From: Cellulosilyticum lentocellum DSM 5427
GTDB taxonomy: Bacteria; Bacillota; Clostridia; Lachnospirales; Cellulosilyticaceae
Length of the DNA stretch: 64,000 bases
Assembly: GCF_000178835.2 (NCBI RefSeq)
Contig: NC_015275.1
Coordinates: 145,001-209,000, forward strand
Reading direction: 5' to 3'
Below are positions 1 to 13,845 of this stretch, piece after piece. Within the stretch, counting starts at the first letter, position 1; each line of letters begins with the position of its first letter. A program made the position numbers and the translations under genes. The notes beneath the pieces were generated by a model. It saw only the letters and a program-made list of their open reading frames with translations. It made no database searches and was not told where the DNA came from.

Positions 1-1536
<1,536 letters not shown>

Positions 1537-1555
1537 AGATAATGAAGGTTGAATA

Positions 1556-1573
1556 GTTGTAGTATTTGTTTTT
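1556..1573 (+). other. 3' arm of 23S processing stem
   Basis: The stretch from 1556 to 1573 repeats the sequence at 11689-11706, which is the reverse complement of 8533-8550 upstream of the complete 23S gene. By analogy with RNase III stems around bacterial rRNA, this is the 3' strand of the pre-23S processing helix. Its partner lies outside the window. Confidence 0.7.
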
Positions 1574-1590
1574 GAGAGTATGAGAAGGAG

Positions 1591-1611
1591 CACCCGAGAG
1601 GGTGTTTTTTT
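1591..1611 (+). terminator. Rho-independent terminator of 23S unit
   Basis: Stem CACCC / GGGTG with a GAGA loop is followed by seven T. The same hairpin follows the other 23S copy at 11727-11746, so each 23S unit ends in its own terminator with no 5S attached. Confidence 0.88.
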
Positions 1612-1726
1612 GTTTTATACCTGCTTGTACTTATGAGAAATAGTTAATTTTTATGACTTTAAGTGGCTTAGTTATATGTAATAGCATTATTCTCAGATTA
1701 ATAGTAGGCATAAGGTTTTGGTCTAG

Positions 1727-2139
1727 ATTAGCATTGAAGATATTGAAGAAATCAACAGATACAATGTTCTGCAGTGGGATGAACGCTATTCCAATAAAGA
1801 AATTTTAAAAGAGGATATAAAAAACAAGAACTTTATATAGGAAGGCTTTCCCAAACGGACTCTAGAGGAGAGATCGTAGTAGCTTATGTATTAAACGGAG
1901 AGTGTGATAAACAATACAGCAATGGTACATGGGAATATCCAGAGGCAAGTTATTGGATTATACATAGGCTATGTGTAAGCTCTAAGTTTCAAAATCAGAA
2001 AATCGGAAATCGTACAAGTCAATACATAGAGAAGCAAGTATTAGAAAATGATATTGAGTCAATAAGGCTAGATGCTTTCGTGCAAAACCCATACGTCATT
2101 AGATTATACGAAAAGCTATTGAGTAACCAAAAGCAGTAA
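1727..2139 (+). pseudogene. GNAT-family acetyltransferase remnant (frameshifted)
   Basis: Two open segments in different frames read like one short GNAT protein. The first (about 1733-1840) encodes EDIEEINRYNVLQWDERYS and ends at a TAG. The second (about 1868-2139) encodes EIVVAYVLNGECDKQYSNG, then a segment with SSKFQNQKIGNR and a C-terminal LDAFVQNPYVIRLYEKL, the usual acetyl-CoA-binding and C-terminal GNAT pattern. No intact start or single reading frame is left, so the gene is broken. The family call is by recognition and was not searched. Confidence 0.6.
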
Positions 2140-2143
2140 TTAG

Positions 2144-2371
2144 ATTTATGAAATCATTAAAAAATTATCTCAAGTAACAGAAGATACAATAAATATTCTG
2201 AATATAACTACAGAAGATATTAGTAAACAAAATGAAATGATTGTTGAGGCAGATAAAGAATTCACAAAAGCTGGTGAGCATATGACAAAGTTGAAAGGAT
2301 TAATTGATGGAATTGTAAAGGATGTAACTGAAATTTTAAGCGAATTGAGTGAACTTGTAAAAAGTATATAG
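2144..2371 (+). pseudogene. Methyl-accepting chemotaxis protein, C-terminal remnant
   Basis: About 75 codons are open between stops at 2141 and 2369. They encode a helical heptad-like segment (KLSQVTEDTINILNITTED, then KQNEMIVEADKEF) typical of the cytoplasmic tail of chemoreceptors. There is no ribosome-binding site, transmembrane region or signalling hairpin tip. With the adjoining acetyltransferase remnant it suggests deletion or recombination next to the 23S gene. Confidence 0.5.
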
Positions 2372-2401
2372 CGAGATAATAAAATAGTAAAAAGTCAATT
2401 G

Positions 2402-2453
2402 AGGCTGACAACTAACTAATCTTATAGATTAATTGGTTGTCAGCCTTTCTTTG
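2402..2453. terminator. Hairpin terminator, probably bidirectional
   Basis: About 20 bp of imperfect stem (AGGCTGACAAC... with ...GTTGTCAGCCT) encloses a TTATA loop. T-rich tracts lie on both sides when read from each strand. It sits just after the minus-strand gene ending at 2457. Confidence 0.7.
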
Positions 2454-2456
2454 CTT

Positions 2457-3317
2457 TTACCTATTATATTGTTTTAAGTGTGCAGGGGTAGCAATGTTTG
2501 AGAATCTAGTTAGGCCTTCATAAAGGTCGAAGTGATACTGCTTATCAGAAGTAGTAGTAATTTTAAAAGAGTAAATCACAAGATTGCTATTGCCCTCATA
2601 ATAAACACCTGTATATTCAATTGACTTAATAGAATCAGAAAGATAGCCTGCTTGAGAAATAAGCTTTTTGACTTTTTCAAGATTTTGAGCTTTATTGGAT
2701 TTAAAATTTTTGTCAGCAGAATCCATGGCTTTTGTTATTGCTGGGTCTATGTCATTACTCATAAATTCTTCGTCTTCATAGTAAGGCACATTTGATTTAG
2801 ATAGATAGTGCATACCTATGGTAAGTAATTCACCAGTGCTACTATCTATAGAAACATTTATGATATAAGTCGAAAGTTTTAGGCTACAATCCCAAGAGGC
2901 TAATAACTCATAATCTTTATATCCCTTATTTTTTTCAAAGGTATGCATGGTACTTGCAGGATCATAAATCATAGTAAGGGTTTGATTTGAAAGGTCTTCT
3001 TTAGAAAATCTAAAGATTTCTTGAGCCATAATTTCAGTAGCATCCTCTAAAGATAATTCTGATGCACTAGGTTTTTCACTTTTTTCACTTTTTTCAATGA
3101 AGTTTACTTTGTAGTTTGTCTTAATATAGCCATCTGGAATTTGCCTATTCATAGCAGTGTGTAATTCTGAGAGGTTGTAAGAAGTAGGTACTATAGTAGA
3201 AGCGTTGAGCTCGGTAGAAATGAGCATCTGTGTGCCGAATAAAGCACATACACCTACCAATGTAGTGGCACTAACCTTTTTAATTGAGTTTGTAAAAATT
3301 TGTTTTGAAAATATCAT
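2457..3317 (-). CDS. Secreted protein of unknown function, PepSY-like strand pattern
   Basis: The product is 286 residues. An N-terminal signal sequence (residues 1 to about 39: basic start, hydrophobic core GVCALFGTQMLIS, small residues before the mature part) indicates export. The rest is hydrophilic. The segment around IINVSIDSSTGELLTIG resembles the core strands of PepSY-type domains, but I do not recognise a named family. The start is supported by AGGAGG at the usual distance upstream. The gene is divergent from the two-component system starting at 3577, so a sensory or regulatory link is possible but only inferred. Confidence 0.75.
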   Translation of the reverse strand: MIFSKQIFTNSIKKVSATTLVGVCALFGTQMLISTELNASTIVPTSYNLSELHTAMNRQIPDGYIKTNYKVNFIEKSEKSEKPSASELSLEDATEIMAQEIFRFSKEDLSNQTLTMIYDPASTMHTFEKNKGYKDYELLASWDCSLKLSTYIINVSIDSSTGELLTIGMHYLSKSNVPYYEDEEFMSNDIDPAITKAMDSADKNFKSNKAQNLEKVKKLISQAGYLSDSIKSIEYTGVYYEGNSNLVIYSFKITTTSDKQYHFDLYEGLTRFSNIATPAHLKQYNR

Positions 3318-3576
3318 TTTATTTGACCCTCCTAAATGAATTTGTTATTGATAAAATGATTATAAAAAGGGAATATATAGATTTTATCACAAAGTTGTTT
3401 CAGAGTTGTAAAAAATCAAAATAGTATAAAAATTGCAAACGATATATGAGATAATAGAATAAATAAGGTTTGCTATGAAGATATGAAGAATATAGAGATA
3501 GAGTAAAAGTAGATTTTTATATAAATAAATGCGTCATATATGGGTGAATAAGAACAGTATTAATGGAGGTGAAATG

Positions 3577-4236
3577 ATGGCAGCAATTTTAGTAGTAGAA
3601 GATGAGATAGCCATTAATGAATTAGTAAGAAGAAACTTAGGTTTAGTAGGGCATACATGTTATTCTGCAATGAATGGATTGGAAGCACTAGAGCTAATTA
3701 AAAGTAAGAACGTTGACTTAGTAATTTTAGACATCATGCTCCCTAAATTAGATGGATTTGGGGTATTAGAGCAAATGAAAGATACACCAACTATATTACT
3801 AACAGCTAAGAGTAATGTAGAGGATCGAGTGAAAGGTTTAGTAATGGGGGCAGATGATTACATTATTAAGCCTTTTGAGATGTTAGAACTTCTTGCAAGA
3901 GTAGAAGCTGTACTAAGGCGAACTAGAAAAGAGGAGGATGTCTTTGAAGTCAAGGAAGTCAAAGTCGAATTTGGGAGTAGAAAGATTTATTTAAGAGGAA
4001 AGCTCGTTGATTGTACGCCTAAAGAATATGAACTCTTAGAAGTGCTTATAAAAAATAGAAATGTAGCTTTATCTAGAGAAAAACTATTAGAAATGATATG
4101 GGGATATGATTATATGGGTGAGACACGCACGGTAGATGTTCATATTCAAAGGCTTAGAAAAAAGTTAGAACTAGAAGGTCAAATTGCAACAGTATATAAA
4201 TTAGGTTATCGATTAGAGGTATGGTATGAAAAATAA
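3577..4236 (+). CDS. OmpR/PhoB-type response regulator
   Basis: The receiver domain (residues 1-115) has acidic residues VVEDE, the phospho-acceptor Asp52 in VILDIMLP, Thr in ILLTAKS and Lys98 in YIIKPF. It is followed by a winged-helix DNA-binding domain (about 125-219, TPKEYELLEVL ... VDVHIQRLRKKL). I start at the ATG 7 bases after GGAGG (3565-3569); upstream codons in frame lack a ribosome-binding site. It overlaps the downstream histidine kinase by 11 bases, so the pair is co-translated. The target genes are not visible; the divergent secreted protein is a candidate. Confidence 0.95.
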   Translation: MAAILVVEDEIAINELVRRNLGLVGHTCYSAMNGLEALELIKSKNVDLVILDIMLPKLDGFGVLEQMKDTPTILLTAKSNVEDRVKGLVMGADDYIIKPFEMLELLARVEAVLRRTRKEEDVFEVKEVKVEFGSRKIYLRGKLVDCTPKEYELLEVLIKNRNVALSREKLLEMIWGYDYMGETRTVDVHIQRLRKKLELEGQIATVYKLGYRLEVWYEK

Positions 4237-5632
4237 AACGTATAGATGGGTTTTAGGATTATTTTTAGCATTTTTTTATATGCTTCTTATTGTGTTTTGT
4301 GTCTTTAATGTAAAAAAAGATTTTACTAGAGTCAAAGAAAGTTATCTCAGAGAACATTACTTTTTAACTAATAATGTTTTAAAGAGTTTGCTTGCACTAG
4401 AAAGGAAAAACTACACCGTAGATGAGTCCATTAAGAGATGCTATAAGGATTATAAAGAACAATATGAAGGACAAGGCATTTATTTACAAGTGTATAAAGA
4501 GAAAGAATGCCTTTATACCAATATGCCACAAGAAATCATAATAGATATGAGCAAGATTAGTAAAGTAAGAGATAAGAGGGAAGTAGGCATCACAAACATT
4601 GAGAGTAGAAAATACATTAGAGTAGCAGGTTATTTACCGGAGCAGTATAGTCAGTATGCCATTGTTTGCTATGCAGATATTACAAACATAGTAGATGACT
4701 GGGTTAAAAATACAGTTTCCATATTTATAGTGGCAATTATTTTTACAGTCATTTTAAGCATTTGTCTGTTAATTCTTTTTGAATATTTATTTAAACCATT
4801 AGAGAAAATATCGGATGTTTCTATGAAAATAGCTGAGGGAGAGTACGAGGAAAGATTGGATATAAAAGGAGAAGGAGAAATAGCAAAAGTGGTACATAGC
4901 TTTAATACTATGTCGGATAAGATTACGGATCAGATGCAGACACTTGAAGAAAATGCAAAAGAAAAGCAGATGTTAATAGATAATTTAGCTCATGAATTAA
5001 GAACACCATTAACAGCCATATATGGTTATGCAGAATATATGCAAAAAACACGTCTACAAGAAGAAGATAAGTATGTCTCTACACAGTTTATTTTGGATGA
5101 AAGTAGGAGATTAAAGAGTATATCAGAAATGTTATTAGGTATGTCAGCTCTACGTGAAGAAGTAGAAATTGATATGAGAATAATTAATATGGGCGAGTTA
5201 CTTGATAGAATAGCACAACTTGAAAGTATTAAACTTAAGGAGAAAGGGATTCAATATACATATTCTAGTACCATTAAAGAACTTTATGGCAATGAAGATT
5301 TAATAGAAAGTATGCTAGTTAATTTATTAGATAATGCAATTAAAGCATGTTATGAGACTAAGGGATTTATTACATTAAAGGCTTATGAAAAAGGGGCCGA
5401 AAAGATTATTGAAGTAATAGATAATGGAAAGGGAATGACAAAAGAAGAGATTAGTCATATTACAGAGGCATTTTATCGAGTAGATAAATCACGAAATAGA
5501 ATTGAGGGAGGAAATGGATTAGGACTTGCGTTATGTGAAGAGATTGCAAGAAAACATCATGCAAGATTGTCTTTTGAATCAAAGCCTAATGAAGGAACTA
5601 AAGTAAAAGTGGTATTTGCTTTAAGAATATAA
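4226..5632 (+). CDS. Membrane sensor histidine kinase
   Basis: The product is 468 residues. It has a transmembrane helix at about 8-26, an extracytoplasmic sensor of about 135 residues, a second helix at about 163-185, a HAMP linker (FKPLEKISDVSMKIAEG), a HisKA domain with phospho-acceptor His256 in NLAHELRTPLTAI, and a HATPase_c domain with N box (LLDNAIKAC), G1 box (DNGKGM) and G2 box (GNGLGLAL). It starts inside the 3' end of the regulator gene and would phosphorylate that regulator. The signal is unknown. Confidence 0.95.
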   Translation: MKNKTYRWVLGLFLAFFYMLLIVFCVFNVKKDFTRVKESYLREHYFLTNNVLKSLLALERKNYTVDESIKRCYKDYKEQYEGQGIYLQVYKEKECLYTNMPQEIIIDMSKISKVRDKREVGITNIESRKYIRVAGYLPEQYSQYAIVCYADITNIVDDWVKNTVSIFIVAIIFTVILSICLLILFEYLFKPLEKISDVSMKIAEGEYEERLDIKGEGEIAKVVHSFNTMSDKITDQMQTLEENAKEKQMLIDNLAHELRTPLTAIYGYAEYMQKTRLQEEDKYVSTQFILDESRRLKSISEMLLGMSALREEVEIDMRIINMGELLDRIAQLESIKLKEKGIQYTYSSTIKELYGNEDLIESMLVNLLDNAIKACYETKGFITLKAYEKGAEKIIEVIDNGKGMTKEEISHITEAFYRVDKSRNRIEGGNGLGLALCEEIARKHHARLSFESKPNEGTKVKVVFALRI

Positions 5633-5904
5633 AGCTAAATTATAAACTATGTACTATTAGAAAATAAGATAATTAACTATTTATTTAACTTATTATTCAA
5701 TTATTTTTCATAGACCCCGATACTTATCGGAGAGCCAATACTTAATTAAGGAAAGAAGACCCAAATGATTAGGAGAGTTATAGCATTACAAAGTTAATTG
5801 ATGAAGGGGAGTAAAGAATTGAGGTAAGCAGGAATTACTTGTTAAAATAAAAAAGGCTTAAAAAGTATATAGATAAAAAACATGTAAAAGTTAAAGAAAA
5901 GTAG
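5633..5904. other. Intergenic stretch without a supported gene
   Basis: AT-rich DNA between the kinase gene and the 5S promoter. A short inverted repeat (CCGAT ACTT ATCGG near 5717-5730) lacks a T tract. No reading frame has a ribosome-binding site. Confidence 0.5.
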
Positions 5905-5933
5905 TTGACATATGTATACAATTCCTGTATCAT
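5905..5933 (+). promoter_or_regulatory. Promoter of 5S-tRNA-Glu unit
   Basis: TTGACA (5905-5910), a 17-bp spacer beginning TATGTA, then TATCAT (5928-5933). The spacer start and the AGTCG after the -10 box match the other stable-RNA promoters in the window. Confidence 0.8.
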
Positions 5934-5967
5934 TATAGAAGTCGTTAGGCAAAGTAGCGACGAAATT

Positions 5968-6084
5968 TTTGGTGGTAATGCGCTTAAGGGAAACACCCGT
6001 TTCCATTCCGAACACGTAGGTTAAGAATTAAGCGGCCGATGGTACTTGTCGGGAGACTGACTGGGAGAGTAGGTGGCTGCCAAA
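5968..6084 (+). rRNA. rrf: 5S ribosomal RNA (copy 1)
   Basis: About 117 bases with the 5S core CGTTTCCATTCCGAACACG and the end GGGAGAGTAGGTGG. Terminal helix I is formed by TTTGG (5968-5972) and CCAAA (6080-6084). It has its own promoter and is followed six bases later by tRNA-Glu, not by other rRNA. It differs from the copy at 16602 by several base-paired changes. Confidence 0.95.
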
Positions 6085-6089
6085 TTTAT

Positions 6090-6161
6090 GGCCCATTGGT
6101 CAAGCGGTCAAGACACCGCCCTTTCACGGCGGTAACACGAGTTCGATTCTCGTATGGGTCA
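6090..6161 (+). tRNA. tRNA-Glu(TTC)
   Basis: Acceptor GGCCCAT / ATGGGTC, anticodon stem CCGCC / GGCGG with loop CTTTCAC giving anticodon TTC, T arm with GTTCGATTC. CCA is not encoded. It is identical to the copy at 27902. Confidence 0.97.
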
Positions 6162-6167
6162 TTATTT

Positions 6168-6203
6168 AAAATCTCAGTTAGGATTTCCTAACTGAGATTT
6201 TTT
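6168..6203 (+). terminator. Terminator of 5S-tRNA-Glu unit
   Basis: A perfect 15-bp stem (6168-6182 with 6187-6201) around ATTT, ending in six T. It separates the 5S unit from the 16S promoter. Confidence 0.92.
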
Positions 6204-6428
6204 GTATATGTAAATAGTATCTCTAATATAAAATATTAGTAATAGCAGGGGTAGCCTATCATTATTAAATCAGAAAGATAGTACTTTAATTATGAAGTGA
6301 TTGATAGATTGGTAAAAGATATGAATACAGAATCAGTTAAAGCTTGTTTAAATATTAAGACAAACAGCTTCTTATATATTAATTATATATTAAGGAATTA
6401 AGAAAAGTAAAAAACTATAAATAAGGGG

Positions 6429-6457
6429 TTGACTTAAGTAAGGAAATACTGTATTAT
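6429..6457 (+). promoter_or_regulatory. Promoter of 16S rRNA
   Basis: TTGACT (6429-6434), 17-bp spacer, TATTAT (6452-6457), followed by ACGAGTC at the likely transcription start. It lies about 165 bases before the mature 16S 5' end. Confidence 0.8.
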
Positions 6458-6494
6458 TAAACGAGTCAGGGGTTGAAAAACCAAAGATAACAAA

Positions 6495-6529
6495 TGAACT
6501 TTGAAAACAAAATAGTAACTATAAACCAG
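6495..6529 (+). promoter_or_regulatory. boxA-like element and 5' arm of 16S processing stem
   Basis: TGAACTTTGAAAAC (6495-6508) resembles the boxA antitermination element of Gram-positive rRNA leaders. The sequence 6500-6529 is complementary, with few mismatches, to 8170-8200 just after the 16S gene. Together they would form a roughly 28-bp stem of the kind cut by RNase III. Confidence 0.7.
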
Positions 6530-6621
6530 TCGATTCATTACGTCTCTAAAAGAGATGAGAATCAGTACAACTTGTACTAAGTAAAATAGTCAGTAGTAGA
6601 AATACTACACGGACAAACTTT

Positions 6622-8159
<1,538 letters not shown>

Positions 8160-8169
8160 ATAGAAATCG

Positions 8170-8200
8170 CTGGTTTAATAGTTACTGTTTTGTTTTGAAA
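8170..8200 (+). other. 3' arm of 16S processing stem
   Basis: This stretch pairs with 6500-6529 upstream of 16S, bringing the pre-16S ends together for processing. Confidence 0.7.
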
Positions 8201-8210
8201 GTTTATGGAA

Positions 8211-8240
8211 AGCACTAAGCATTAAGCTTAGTGCTTTTTT
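8211..8240 (+). terminator. Terminator between 16S and 23S
   Basis: A perfect 10-bp stem AGCACTAAGC / GCTTAGTGCT with loop ATTAA is followed by six T. Its place between 16S and 23S is what makes the two genes look like separate transcription units. Confidence 0.9.
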
Positions 8241-8435
8241 GTTGCTTAAGAGTAAGTTAAAGACTGCAATAATAGTGTAGTCTTTATCGTATAAGATAAA
8301 AAATGATTATAATTATTTGACTTTTGTAAATCCCATATTATATGTTAAGTATTATTTAGAAATAAATTTTATCATAACTATTAAGCATAGAAGAATGAGA
8401 AAAGGGCATTAAAACAAAAAAAAATTAAATAAGTG

Positions 8436-8464
8436 TTGACTTATGTAATGTGATAGTGTAATAT
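8436..8464 (+). promoter_or_regulatory. Promoter of 23S rRNA
   Basis: TTGACT (8436-8441), 17-bp spacer starting TATGTAATG, TAATAT (8459-8464). The following AAGTCGTCAG is shared with the 5S promoters. It lies about 300 bases before the 23S gene. Confidence 0.82.
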
Positions 8465-8532
8465 TATTACAAGTCGTCAGCAGTAAGCAGCGACAAAACA
8501 AAGATTACTTAATAAGTAATCATCGTACTTTG

Positions 8533-8550
8533 AAAAACAAATACTACAAC
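8533..8550 (+). other. 5' arm of 23S processing stem
   Basis: The sequence is the exact reverse complement of 11689-11706 after the 23S gene and would form the pre-23S processing helix. Confidence 0.7.
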
Positions 8551-8765
8551 AATTATAGATTTGTAAGTTATAGCAATATAACTTGCGCCTAACGATAAAT
8601 GTACACGCATTGTATAATGCAAAAATGTTTGTCAGGGTGTAAAATCTACAATTTAACCGATATAGTCAGAAATGACTTAAAACATTCCTTGTTTTTATCA
8701 GAAATGATAATTAACAAGGCACCAATCATGTGAAAACATGATTAGACCGCTCAATAATGAGCAAT

Positions 8766-11669
<2,904 letters not shown>

Positions 11670-11688
11670 AGATAAAACGGTTAAACAA

Positions 11689-11706
11689 GTTGTAGTATTT
11701 GTTTTT
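11689..11706 (+). other. 3' arm of 23S processing stem
   Basis: Reverse complement of 8533-8550. Confidence 0.7.
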
Positions 11707-11726
11707 GAAGGTACGAGAGAACAAAG

Positions 11727-11746
11727 CACCCGAGAGGGTGTTTTTT
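11727..11746 (+). terminator. Rho-independent terminator of 23S unit
   Basis: CACCC GAGA GGGTG followed by six T, the same hairpin as at 1591-1611. Confidence 0.88.
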
Positions 11747-12097
11747 GTGTTTAAATACTTATATATAATGTACGTAGGATATGTAAAATGATACAGGTTA
11801 TCTATAAAGGCAATAGATAAGGTTTTAGTAACCGATATAATTTGGATTACTCCATTATTGAACCTTTTAGCTATAAGATATTTAGAGTTTAAAGAGAATA
11901 AATTAACATTATTACAGAAATAGATTAATCAGTAGACATAAAGCAAGAGGGAAATATATAATATTAGAAGGAAATATAGCTAAGATCAAACCAGTCATTA
12001 GGATAACAAATAAAGATTAAAAAGCAGATAAGGATAAGATTATGAGCTCAAATATGTGAGCAAAAGCCTGTTTTTTTGAGAAATTAGTAATAAACAC
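11747..12097. other. Intergenic stretch without a supported gene
   Basis: AT-rich DNA between the 23S terminator and the tRNA promoter. A small inverted repeat GCTCA / TGAGC before CTGTTTTTTT (about 12051-12076) may be a minor terminator. I see no gene. Confidence 0.5.
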
Positions 12098-12126
12098 TTG
12101 ACTTAAAGCTAGAAATAAGGTATTAT
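12098..12126 (+). promoter_or_regulatory. Promoter of tRNA-Lys-Gly-Arg unit
   Basis: TTGACT (12098-12103), a 17-bp spacer and TATTAT (12121-12126), 20 bases before the first tRNA. Confidence 0.83.
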
Positions 12127-12146
12127 TCTTAAGCAGTCAATTTTAC

Positions 12147-12219
12147 GGGTCACTAGCTCAGTCGGTAGAGCACTTGACTTTTAATCAAGTTGTCCCGGGT
12201 TCGATTCCCGGGTGGCTCA
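12147..12219 (+). tRNA. tRNA-Lys(TTT)
   Basis: Acceptor GGGTCAC / GTGGCTC, anticodon loop CTTTTAA giving TTT. CCA is not encoded. It is identical to the copy at 28117. Confidence 0.97.
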
Positions 12220-12228
12220 TTTTGATGT

Positions 12229-12299
12229 GCGGGTGTAGTTCAATGGTAGAACTTCAGCCTTCCAAGCTGACTACGTGGGTTCGATTCCCATCACCCGCT
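12229..12299 (+). tRNA. tRNA-Gly(TCC)
   Basis: Acceptor GCGGGTG / CACCCGC, anticodon loop CTTCCAA giving TCC, T arm GGTTCGATTCC. CCA is not encoded. Confidence 0.97.
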
Positions 12300-12305
12300 T
12301 TATAT

Positions 12306-12379
<74 letters not shown>

Positions 12380-12398
12380 TATTTTAGCTTACAATCAG

Positions 12399-12447
12399 AA
12401 GAGGTCACTATTTTAGTTATTGAAAACTAAAATAGTGACCTCTTTTG
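12399..12447 (+). terminator. Terminator of tRNA-Lys-Gly-Arg unit
   Basis: A perfect 20-bp stem (12399-12418 with 12425-12444) with a short loop, ending in TTTT. Confidence 0.92.
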
Positions 12448-12866
12448 GTGTTTATAAATAAGTCTTTTCCATTTTAAATTAAGTGGGTTGATACGGACGT
12501 GCCTATATTTATACAAACAGATCAAGAGTATGAATATATCTTTAGAGTGATGGATAGATATAGCAAGATAGAGATGCGGTATATTATATATCTACATAGA
12601 AAATAGATTCTCTAACAAAAGTAAAGTGATATTAAGAAGGCATATTATGAAAGAAATAGAATAGATATTTTTTAATGTCTGTAAGTGTTTTAAAACTAAA
12701 AAGCTTTTGGTTTTAAAACAAGTAAGATGAGGAGGAATGACCTTATATAATTATTGGAAGGGTCTAAGAATAGAGATAGAAATATGGATTTAAAGTGATG
12801 TATTCAAGGTAGATAGAATATTCTATAATAGTAGTAACTAAATTAACTTAAAAGGGGGATTTAATT
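12448..12866. other. Intergenic stretch, no intact gene
   Basis: About 420 bases with short broken frames. One (about 12480-12605) reads TDQEYEYIFRVMDRYSKIEM but has no ribosome-binding site or start and ends at once. GAGGAGG near 12730 precedes no usable reading frame. This is probably decayed coding DNA. Confidence 0.4.
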
Positions 12867-13490
12867 ATGAAAGTATTATTAGTGAATGGTAGCCCAAAAG
12901 CAAAGGGTTGTACTTATACTGCACTTTGTGAAGTAGCGGGAGCGTTAGAGAAAAATGGGATTAAAACTGAAATTTTTCATGTAGGGACAGAAGCTATTCG
13001 TGGCTGTATGGGGTGTGGTGCCTGTAGGAAATTAGATGGCAAATGCATTTATCAGGATAGTGTTAATGTCTTTTTAGAAAAAGCTAAGACAACAGATGGA
13101 TTTATATTTGGTTCTCCTGTACATTATGCAGCAGCATCAGGCGTATTAACCTCATTTTTAGACCGTGCTTTTTATGCAGGGAAACCTATTTTTGAATACA
13201 AACCAGGAGCTGCTATTGCAAGCTGTAGACGTAGTGGTGCAACAGCCACTTTTGATCAACTTAATAAGTATTTTACAATCGCTAATATGCCAGTGATATC
13301 TTCTAGCTACTGGAATATGGTACATGGAACAAATCCAGACGAAGTAAAACAAGATCTAGAAGGTATGCAAATTATGAGAAATCTAGGTAATAACATGGCA
13401 TGGATCTTAAAAGCTATCGAGGCTGGCAAAAAGGTAGGTATTAACATCCCAGAAAGAGAAGAAAAAGTAACAACAAGCTTTATCAGATAA
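12867..13490 (+). CDS. Flavodoxin-fold iron-sulfur flavoprotein (NADPH-dependent FMN reductase family)
   Basis: The product is 207 residues. The N-terminal MKVLLVNGSPKAKGCTY is the FMN-phosphate loop of flavodoxin-like reductases. A cysteine cluster C47-x2-C50-x2-C53-x6-C60 follows, a spacing seen in anaerobe iron-sulfur flavoproteins that bind a 4Fe-4S cluster. GSPVHYAAASGVL is the second flavin-contact loop. Such proteins move electrons between ferredoxin and acceptors such as quinones or reactive oxygen species. GGGGG lies 9 bases before the ATG. It stands alone between the tRNA unit and the peptidase gene. Confidence 0.9.
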   Translation: MKVLLVNGSPKAKGCTYTALCEVAGALEKNGIKTEIFHVGTEAIRGCMGCGACRKLDGKCIYQDSVNVFLEKAKTTDGFIFGSPVHYAAASGVLTSFLDRAFYAGKPIFEYKPGAAIASCRRSGATATFDQLNKYFTIANMPVISSSYWNMVHGTNPDEVKQDLEGMQIMRNLGNNMAWILKAIEAGKKVGINIPEREEKVTTSFIR

Positions 13491-13508
13491 CATAAAAATA
13501 ACATGCTA

Positions 13509-13552
13509 TGCAAGAGGCTATTGCCCTAATCATTAGGACGATGGTCTTTTAT
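13509..13552 (+). terminator. Probable terminator
   Basis: An imperfect stem (AAGAGGCTATTGCCCTAAT with AGGACGATGGTCTTTT) ends in a T-rich tract, 18 bases after the flavoprotein stop codon. Confidence 0.55.
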
Positions 13553-13845
13553 TTTGTTTGTAGAACGTTACTGAAGCAATACATAAAGCTTTATTATGGT
13601 ATAGAGTTGAGTATCCGTAAGTAATAAAGAAATAAAAATGAAGAAAGATAGATATGGTATAGAGAAGGAAATGTGAATGGAAGAAATGAGTAGGTACAAA
13701 GTTGCTTTTGTAATAGTGGTTAGATGATTACAGCATCTTTATATTTTTTTAATGTTAATAAAGAAATAATTATATTTGGAATTATTCTGGGAAAAACGAG
13801 CTACAATATAGAAATAACAATAAAGATATGTAGGGGGATTAGAAA
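13553..13845. other. Upstream region of the M13 peptidase gene
   Basis: AT-rich and without a supported gene. TTGGAA (13776) and TACAAT (13802) have a 20-bp spacer, too long for a confident promoter. Confidence 0.4.

Noticed and set aside
5717-5730. CCGAT-ACTT-ATCGG as a terminator of the kinase gene
   Set aside because: No T tract follows, and the stem is only five pairs.
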